Of a stretch of 8,265 bases of DNA, positions 1 to 7,100 are shown piece by piece. Source of the stretch: an uncultured Prevotella sp. (lineage in GTDB: Bacteria > Bacteroidota > Bacteroidia > Bacteroidales > Bacteroidaceae). The notes under the pieces are model-generated. The model made no database searches, was not told where the DNA came from, and worked only from the letters and a program-made list of their open reading frames with translations. The stretch lies in NCBI GenBank assembly GCA_900769275.1, contig CAAGGA010000050.1, positions 1-8,265 on the forward strand, read 5' to 3'. Made by a program: the position numbers and the translations under genes. Position 1 is the stretch's first letter. Each line of letters begins with the position of its first letter.

Positions 1-60
1 CCGCACGACCTTCCGCACGACCTTCCGCACGACCTTCCGCACGACCTTCCGCACGACCCT
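1..60 (-). repeat. 12-bp in-frame tandem repeat (GRAE tail of the Rpn gene)
   Basis: Five copies of a 12-bp unit (plus strand CCGCACGACCTT; the fifth ends in CCCT) run into the left edge. On the coding strand each unit reads GGT CGT GCG GAA, giving Gly-Arg-Ala-Glu. The first four are identical at the nucleotide level, without synonymous differences, which suggests recent expansion by slippage or recombination. Loss or gain of a unit keeps the frame. The total copy number cannot be known because the array continues beyond the window. Confidence 0.95.
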
Positions 61-820
61 GATTACGCTCATGCTCCATTACAGCCATATTAGTACGATA
101 AGAATCAAGGCTTATGTTGTAATAATCACGCTCCTCACGTGTGAGGACAGCCATATCAGCAATATTCTCCAACTTGTGGAAAATAGGCTTCTCTCTCTGG
201 AATGGTATTTCGTTTGTCATAGTCTCCATGTGTGTTAAAGTGTAAAGCCAAAAGTCTATGTTCGTCTTGCAATCATTCTCTGACATCCTACGATAACGGG
301 GCAATTCGATAAGCCACATCTGCAGTTTGTCGGAGAAAGTCTTGCCTGTATTCACGTCCTGTAACATTACGTGGCGAATATCCCTCTTCTCATCAGAAGA
401 TTTATCAGTATCCTCTTCCTGAGAAACGGGAAGAGTAATATCCCGCAAATGGAAATTCATGAAGAATACACCATAGACGGGATGAAGGCGGAATTTCCAT
501 TCATTGTCACCACGCTCTCCCTGTGTCGATACAGCTCGCGCCATATAGTAACATATACGGTCACGAAAATAATCCTGACCGCGATTCTGCATCTCTACAA
601 GCACCTCCTCACCGTTCTTCAACCTACAACGCATATCATATATGATGCCACGCTCATACTTTGTCTCCGGCGGCATCTCCTTATCGAGGAATGTCACTTT
701 CTGAATTGGAGACTCCGGCTCTATGATGTCATTAAGGAAATCACACATTATCTCCTCATCACCAAATATTTTCTTGAAACCGAAGTCGGTAAGGGGGTTA
801 ATATATCTCTTTTCTTTCAT
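1..820 (-). CDS. Rpn-family recombination-promoting nuclease / PD-(D/E)XK putative transposase (3' end outside window)
   Basis: The minus-strand frame from the ATG at 820 is open for 273 codons to the left edge, so the C-terminus is missing. It begins MKEKRYINPLTDFGFKKIF, the typical start of Bacteroidetes Rpn/PD-(D/E)XK transposase-like proteins. The nuclease core is visible: D62 in IIYDMRC, then E76 and Q78 in LVEMQNRGQDYF, the D...ExQ form of the catalytic motif. Family-typical YGVFFMNF (116-123) and LIELPRY follow. Residues 255-273 are GRAE repeats. Known for the family: E. coli Rpn proteins are DNA endonucleases that promote RecA-independent recombination, and they have been linked to phage defence; this is not shown here. 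The start is supported by the N-terminal match and a promoter 28 nt upstream. No stop or frameshift is seen. The gene lies downstream of the giant secreted-protein gene on the same strand but appears separately transcribed. Confidence 0.9.
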   Translation of the reverse strand, partial: MKEKRYINPLTDFGFKKIFGDEEIMCDFLNDIIEPESPIQKVTFLDKEMPPETKYERGIIYDMRCRLKNGEEVLVEMQNRGQDYFRDRICYYMARAVSTQGERGDNEWKFRLHPVYGVFFMNFHLRDITLPVSQEEDTDKSSDEKRDIRHVMLQDVNTGKTFSDKLQMWLIELPRYRRMSENDCKTNIDFWLYTLTHMETMTNEIPFQREKPIFHKLENIADMAVLTREERDYYNISLDSYRTNMAVMEHERNQGRAEGRAEGRAEGRAEGRA

Positions 821-848
821 AACTTGCAGTCTAAAATAACTCTTTTTG

Positions 849-880
849 CAAAAATAAAAAGAAATTCCCGTATCCGCAAG
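849..880 (-). promoter_or_regulatory. Bacteroidetes-type promoter of the Rpn gene
   Basis: Read on the minus strand, TATTTTTG (849-856) matches the -7 consensus TAnnTTTG exactly. CTTG (877-880) lies 20 bp upstream as a -33 TTTG-like box. The -7 box ends 28 nt before the ATG, predicting a 5' leader of about 20-25 nt. There is no Shine-Dalgarno sequence, which is usual in this phylum. The -33 box lies only about 17 bp from repeat element A. Confidence 0.65.
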
Positions 881-897
881 TTTTTTAGTTATTTTTT

Positions 898-1080
898 GCG
901 GTTATGCGGTTGTACAGTTATGCGGTTTTAAGGTTTTAAGGTTTTAAGGTTGTACGGAGGTTTGTGAGGGCTGATTGTAACTTCCGTATAACCGTAAAAC
1001 CGCAAAAACCGTAAAACCGCAAAAACCGTACAACCATACAACCGCAAAAACCGTACAACCGCAAAAACCGTAAAACCGTA
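898..1080. repeat. Palindromic 8-9 bp repeat array, element A
   Basis: The left arm (898-957) is seven 8-bp units plus a partial one, of the forms GCGGTTAT, GCGGTTGT, GCGGTTTT and AAGGTTTT. The right arm (984-1080) is about eleven units of the complementary forms CCGTAAAA, CCGTACAA, CCGTATAA and the 9-bp CCGCAAAAA. The centre (955-986) ends in CGGAGGT and CTTCCG. GGTTGTACGGA (948-958) pairs with TCCGTATAACC (983-993) with one G-T wobble, and the two arms can pair imperfectly beyond that. AAGGTTTT-type units occur only in the left arm, which faces away from the giant gene. No gene is supported here. Translations of the array give low-complexity 'RLYGCTV' strings, a by-product of an 8-bp period. 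Confidence 0.9.
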
Positions 1081-1108
1081 ATGGCTCACTTCTATCATAT
1101 CAAATTGG

Positions 1109-1143
1109 AAGAAAGTCCAAAGCATGATGCTCTGGACTTTCTT
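1109..1143. terminator. Hairpin terminator after the giant gene
   Basis: AAGAAAGTCCA (1109-1119) pairs perfectly with TGGACTTTCTT (1133-1143). After one A/C mismatch, AGCA pairs with TGCT around a 3-nt loop. The hairpin lies 53 bp beyond the TAG of the giant gene. The T-rich tail is better on the plus strand (GTTGTTTTTA) than on the minus strand (CTTTCTTCCAATTTG), so it may work in both directions; the only adjacent gene end is the minus-strand one. A smaller inverted repeat, AGTTGC (1171-1176) / GCAACT (1192-1197), overlaps the stop codon. Confidence 0.6.
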
Positions 1144-1195
1144 GTTGTTTTTATGGTTAGCCTGCTTCTCAGTTGCGAAACAATAAACTGTGCAA

Positions 1196-4100
1196 CTACG
1201 GAATATAGACCTTACGCCTGTTTATGATGTAAATACCTCGGGGAAGTCGTGAGATGGTTTCCCTGTCAGCATTTGCGGCCACCTTTACGCCTGTAATGGT
1301 GTATATGCCTTGCGGCGTTTCCGTGGCAGTAAGGCGGAGAGGCTTCATGCCTGTGGTCACCTTGGTGGTGTCGAAGTCTATGACATAGACCATGTCGCCT
1401 GCAGAAGTGGCGAAATCCACAATATGCAACAGCGGTCGTTCCTCCGGGTCTTTTCCGTCAAGCATAACGTAACGTGAGGTCCAGAAGTTCTCAGGATCCA
1501 ATTCTTCGCCCGTCCTGACGTTGGTAATCCTTGAGATGGCATAATCTGCATCCATCGGGTTATCTACCTTGGAGTAAATCCATTCCTTTGTCACGGCGTT
1601 TATGGTGACACGGCACTGCGTATCGGAAATGACCTCTACTTCAGCGGCATCGGGCAGGGCATGGAGATAACTGTCTGTACCGTCAGAGAAATATATGCGG
1701 TCAGGCAAGTCATAGGTGTCCGCTTCATCGTTGACCACCCATGCACGGTAGTCCTTTCCTGCACGACGGGCGTTGATGCTGTGTATCAGTTCGTGTATGG
1801 TTACCTTGTCGAGGAGAGAGAGATCAGGATTGTTGAAACTCGTGACGTGGGTATAGCTGACGTTATACTCCCTGAGGTGACCAAGCAGCGAGGAGGTGAT
1901 GTCCCATGTGGCATAGGAAGTTCCGCCGGCAGGAATAGCCCCGAAATCGGTGGCTATGTCGTCAGCGAGGACCATAGCCTTGTCCTTCCCGTTGAGAGAT
2001 GAGGAGACTATGGCGAAATCGACAGCCAGTCCTTTCTCGTTATCCACTATCTCCGGCTGGTGCGTTATCACTTTCACGCTCTGTGCCTCACCCGCTCCCT
2101 TGTTGTGTATGAGCAGAGTGAACTCGGCAGGAATGATCGGTTCCTTGACATCCTCGGTAAGGGGGTTGTCACCATAGAGGTCACGCTGCATGAAATAGGT
2201 GAGGTCGAGTTCCGGTGACGGCTTCACTGTGAGCGAACAGGGGTAGAGCGAGCGTGCCTGTTCGTTCTCTCCGTCATTGAAATAGAGTGAACCTCCAAAA
2301 GAATACACCTCTGCCTTCTCCGGAGCGGCATACTTGGTAGGAATGAAGAGATAGGTGGCTATGCCGACGGCACCCGGTTCGAGAGTCCACGTTCCGTCAC
2401 CACTGTCAGCAAATCCCTGAATGCTCTCAAGGGATATCTGCATCTCGCGGGCGGTGGCCTGTACTCCTGCCTCGTCAGTGGCAGTGATGGCAGTGCTTAT
2501 GTCGGTCAGTCTCTCGTTGGTGGAGTTCTCTATGGTCATAGTGCCGCGGAAAGCCTGACGGGTGAGCACCATCTCCTGATTTATCTGAAATTTCACGGAG
2601 GCGCAGGTGTTTGCGGAAGCCTCGGAGAGCACTTTCGCATCTTCCTCTACAGCCATAAAGAGTTCTTCATATTCGACATAGCCCATGTCCTTCATTACGT
2701 TGTCACAGCTATCCAACTGTGTCTTCAACCGTGAGACAAGACTGATGTCCATGACATTGTCATTGGTGGCTGACATACCGTCCATCTGCCTGAAATAGTT
2801 GGTCTGCCGCTCAATGTAAGTGCCAAGGCTGAAATCATACCATTCAGCCATCTGCTGCGGCATACATACGATGTTCTCGTCGTAGAGCTGGCTGGCAGTG
2901 GCATCATAGAGCGTACCGGACTTATGACGTGCGATGATATTCTCATCGACGGCAGAGAGGCTCTCCCTCACATTCAGGTATGTCTCTGCATCTTCAGCAA
3001 GCAAAGGCGCATTGATGACCTCGCCATTGAGCGCATATTGCAGACTGTCGATAGCCATCATAAGGTCGTATTTCACCTTGTAGTTATCATAGAGACTCTT
3101 CAAGGCATTCTCCTGAGTAGTGTTGGTGTTGTCCGCACTCTTTGCTTTGTACGTCCTTGAAGCGTTGGTCCAAATACATTTTATGATGTCCTTTGCCTTG
3201 GCATCCTTTAACTGTGACTTCGATATGGGGAAGCACTGCAGTGAGCAGGAAATCTTGCACGCATACTGGTACATGGAGTATAGGTCCACCTGTGACTTCA
3301 CCGTCCAACGCCTTACCTCCAGTTCACGTTCCGGATATACTACGGGGTCTTCCGGCTCTACCTGCTTCACAGTCTTCTGCGGTTTCTTCTCAGGGTCGGC
3401 AGGTCTTGCCTCGCAGGTGGCAAGGAGATACTTAACGTATTTCGCTATCTCCTCTGCCTTATCGTTGCCACTGCAGGGATATTCCCATCCGAGGTATGTC
3501 TCTCCGTCGCAGTGCATCATCTTCTGTATTCCCTCTATGCCAGCATCGATGCCATCGCCCACGAGTCCGTCAGCATGGTAGTACGACGACGAACCCTTGG
3601 CACCTGCCGCATTGCCTTTGGCAAGAGTGACCTGCACAGGGATGGTCCATGTCTGTCCGGGAGCCAGCGTAAGTCCGGAGTATTCGGTCAGGGCGATGAA
3701 GTCCACGCCTTCTTCTTCGGGCAGTGTCACGCATACGTTGTTGGCATTGATAAGACCTTTGTTGGTGAGCACAATATTATATAATAATGTGCCGCCATCG
3801 ACCACCTTCTGCATGTCCAGTTGGTCAGGACATTCCATCACCACGACGGGAACGGGCACCTGTGTCTCATACACGAACTCTGAGGTAATCTCATACTTGT
3901 CCTCCACGGTGGTCTCCTCCACGGTGAACGACACACTGATGGCTTGGTATGAGATGTAAGCCACGTGTTCTGTCTTCTCGCCGGGATTGACCATGACGTT
4001 CTGCGTGTAGGAGTCATGCTTTGAGGCAGTGACATAGAGTCTGTAGGCACCTTCGTTGATATCTTCGAAATACGCATATCCGTCTTCGTCGGTCGTGGCG

Positions 4101-7100
4101 GAGAAGAGGTCAACGCCGTTGTTGTAGTCCTTTACCGTCACCTTGGCTCCTGAGACGTAGGGATGCTCGCCCTTGGCGTTGCCATACTCTGTATTCTCAT
4201 CCATGACGCGGACGCACAGCGAACCTTTCTCTTCGCTCACCACCTTTACATTATATGATATGGCTATGCCGTCCGCCTTCTCGCAGTTGATGCCTATGGT
4301 ACCGCATTGTGTGACATTGACATCGAGACCGGTGGGGTTGAACCTCAGCATCACCGTCGTGCTGTCGCCTGCAGCAAGTGAAGGAATGGCGGAAGAGGAT
4401 GCCAATGAGAGGAATGTCTGACCGGCAGGAATATCCACCGTCATCTTTCCCGTCTCGCCCAGTCCCCTGTTGGTGATGATGACAGGATAGAGACGTGAGG
4501 CTGACTTGCTGACGGTGGTGGTTATCTCCCTCGTGCTTGCCTCCACGACAGCCTCGTGGCTTGCGCAGTAACAATATATGGGGAAAGAGATTCCTGCACC
4601 CTCTGTACTCTCAAGGGATACCATGACCCTCTCCCATGACGTGGAGGAAGAGACGGCGGAAGAGGTTATCTCCAACTGCAATTCTCCCTGTTCGTTGCCT
4701 GGTATGGACTTTATCGCCTTTGTCTTCACCTTGTAATGTCCTGAGGCATCCTGGGCAGTGACTGTGATATTGGTGATTTCCAGACTTGATATGTTCCTTA
4801 TAGGCACGGAGAGTGTGTATGGCTCATTCTTGTACATACGCAGTTTGTAGTAGGAAGAATTGGCTCTCGTCATTCCATATACCCCGAAGTGACTGACAGA
4901 TGTCGTTGAACCTTCGTCCGGCAGGCATACTCCGAGGGCGTAGTCGCCACCCACGCCCTGCGGCAATGTGTAGTCGAGGGCGAAAGAACCGTCAGCCCCG
5001 GTAATGGCTTCAAGGGCTGTACGCTCGCCGTGACAGATGACGTATGGCTCTATCCTTATGCCGGAGATGCCTTGCGTCTTGCTGCTGATGCTGCCCGTCA
5101 GTCGTACTGTCTCGCCGATATTGTAGGCTTTTCTGTCGGCAGTGACAGTCATGGTATATGGTGAGAGCACCTCTACGCTGACTGAAGCGGTATTATTGAC
5201 GGTCTGCAGTTCCTGGAATGCGCGGCCTGCATTGCCAGTAGCCGTGATTTCGCATACCTTTGCCATGGCGGGAGCCTTAAACTCAGCCGTCAGCGTCTTT
5301 TCTCCGTCTATGGCTATAGCCTCAGGAATGGTCAGCGTGAGCGTCTCTTCGCCAGCCTTGAGCGTGACCGTGCTTCGCTCGGGAATCTCTGCTGCACCGA
5401 TATTCCTTACCTTTACCGTAACCTTGTATTTCTGATTTGTCTCCACTACGACAGGGTTTACCGTGATGCTCTCCACGGTCATGTCGGGCAGAGTCCTGTC
5501 AGTGACGAGGATATAGGCGGCACCCATCGTGTAGCCCTCGCATTCCGCCTTAACGTTTACGATGCGGTTGCCCTCCTGAGTGCCGTTCTTTTTGGCATAA
5601 AGGGTGAACGACGTGGATTCATTACCAGGAGGAATGGTGACCTGTGCGGGCAGTACTATGTCGGCAGCATCTGCGGTGAGCTTCACGGGCAGTGCCTCAA
5701 CAGTGCTGTCATTACGCTTCAACGTAAAGACTGCTCCCTCCGTATCGCCCTCCATGATGACGGTCTTCTCATTTGTGAGGGTCAGTGCCGGACCGTCATT
5801 GTCGAGAATTGTCATGGTCTTTGTCACCATTGACTGCTTCGTGCCTGTAGCATTACAGTTGCAGGTACTTATATATATCGAAGCCGTGAGACTCACCTCC
5901 CTTGTACCATCTACCTTGACGTTGTCCTTTACACCTATTGGCACAATGACCTCTGTCACGCCTTCGTCCATGACAACGATGTTGTTGTAGAAGATAGCAT
6001 CGTTACCGTCATCGGCAAGGCGGAGGGTTATCTTGTTGCCGGTGACATCCCGGCGCGTGATGACGGCTTGCAGAGCCTCGCTTCCCGCATTCTCTGTCAC
6101 CGTGGCAGGCAGCAGGGTCATGTCTATGGCAGGTACATCGTCATCCTTTAGTATGAACATTGCCGTGGCTACGTCATACCCTTCTGCGGATGCCTTTATC
6201 TCTATGCCCTCATCGTTGCTTGGTATGTTGTCATTGAGCACGGGGATAGCGACTGCCGTCTGCTTCTCTCCGGCCTTTATTGCTACTGAGGATGGGAGGC
6301 GGAAGCGTTTCGTATGCTCGATGTTGAGGGTGACGGGCAGGATTGTTTCCGATGCTTTTCCTACGGAGACAATGGCACGTATGGTGTCACCCTCGGAGTA
6401 TTCCGTCTTGTCGAGAGTGACGGTGAGCGGATATGTGTCGTTGTCCTCGAAGGCTACGGGCAGGGTCACTGCCTCATATCCGCTGCCGGAAGCCGTGAAA
6501 TAGAGGGAGTCTGTCCCGTTGACCTCACTGTTGTCGGGTACGGAGACGATGAAGCGTGCATTGCTGTCACCGCCTTTTATCGTCACCGTCTCAGGCATAT
6601 TGGTCAGCCCTTCCGGCTTCACGGTGAGGGAAAGCGTCTCTTCTGCGGTACAGTTACCTGAACGTCTTACCGTAACGGCAATGCCGGAAGTGCCCTCCTT
6701 GATGCTCTTTGAGACAGATGAGACATACAGGCATTTCCCCATTACTGCCGTTCCGGCACTGAACCCTACATTGTTCACCTGCGCCTGCACCGACTCTCCT
6801 GCGCCTGCTGTCGGCATGATGACCACCTTTGCCGTCACATTGCCGTGTACTCCCGGCATTTCGGGCAGTGAGAACGTGGCGGAGCGGCTGACGCTTGCCT
6901 GCGATGCAAGGGTGCCGTTGTAGTTCAGGGTATATAACACCGGGGATGTAGCGTTATCGTCACAGAGATATATGTACTCTTTCCACCCTCCGTTAGAGTC
7001 GCTGTCGCCCTCGTTGCTGACTTTCCATGTGAGCGATACCTTGCCTTTCGGTGAGAGGCCTGTGGTAGAGAAGGTTATATCAGTGACGGTGAAATCGACT

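Noticed and set aside
371..931. Plus-strand open frame of 186 codons
   Set aside because: It lies opposite the well-supported Rpn coding frame, has no recognisable domain, and ends in the repeat array with low-complexity residues.
898..1080. CRISPR array
   Set aside because: The units are 8-9 bp and directly adjacent, without unique spacers of about 30 bp, and they form complementary arms.
928..1125. Minus-strand open frame reading 'RLYGCTV'-type repeats
   Set aside because: It is a translation of the 8-9 bp repeat array; the pattern follows from the repeat period and contains no domain.
1081..1227. Small plus-strand frame (ATG at 1081, about 48 codons, MAHFYHIKLEESPK...)
   Set aside because: It covers the terminator hairpin and runs antisense into the end of the giant gene; no promoter or family match.
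1724..1795. Annotation of the giant protein as a zinc metallopeptidase
   Set aside because: The HExxH-X18-E string is in apparent beta-strand context and no other peptidase feature supports it.
5142..6923. Series of plus-strand open frames of 97-156 codons opposite the Calx-beta region
   Set aside because: They are antisense shadows of a biased coding frame, rich in Ser, Val and Thr, with no domain or initiation signal. The minus-strand protein explains the region fully.
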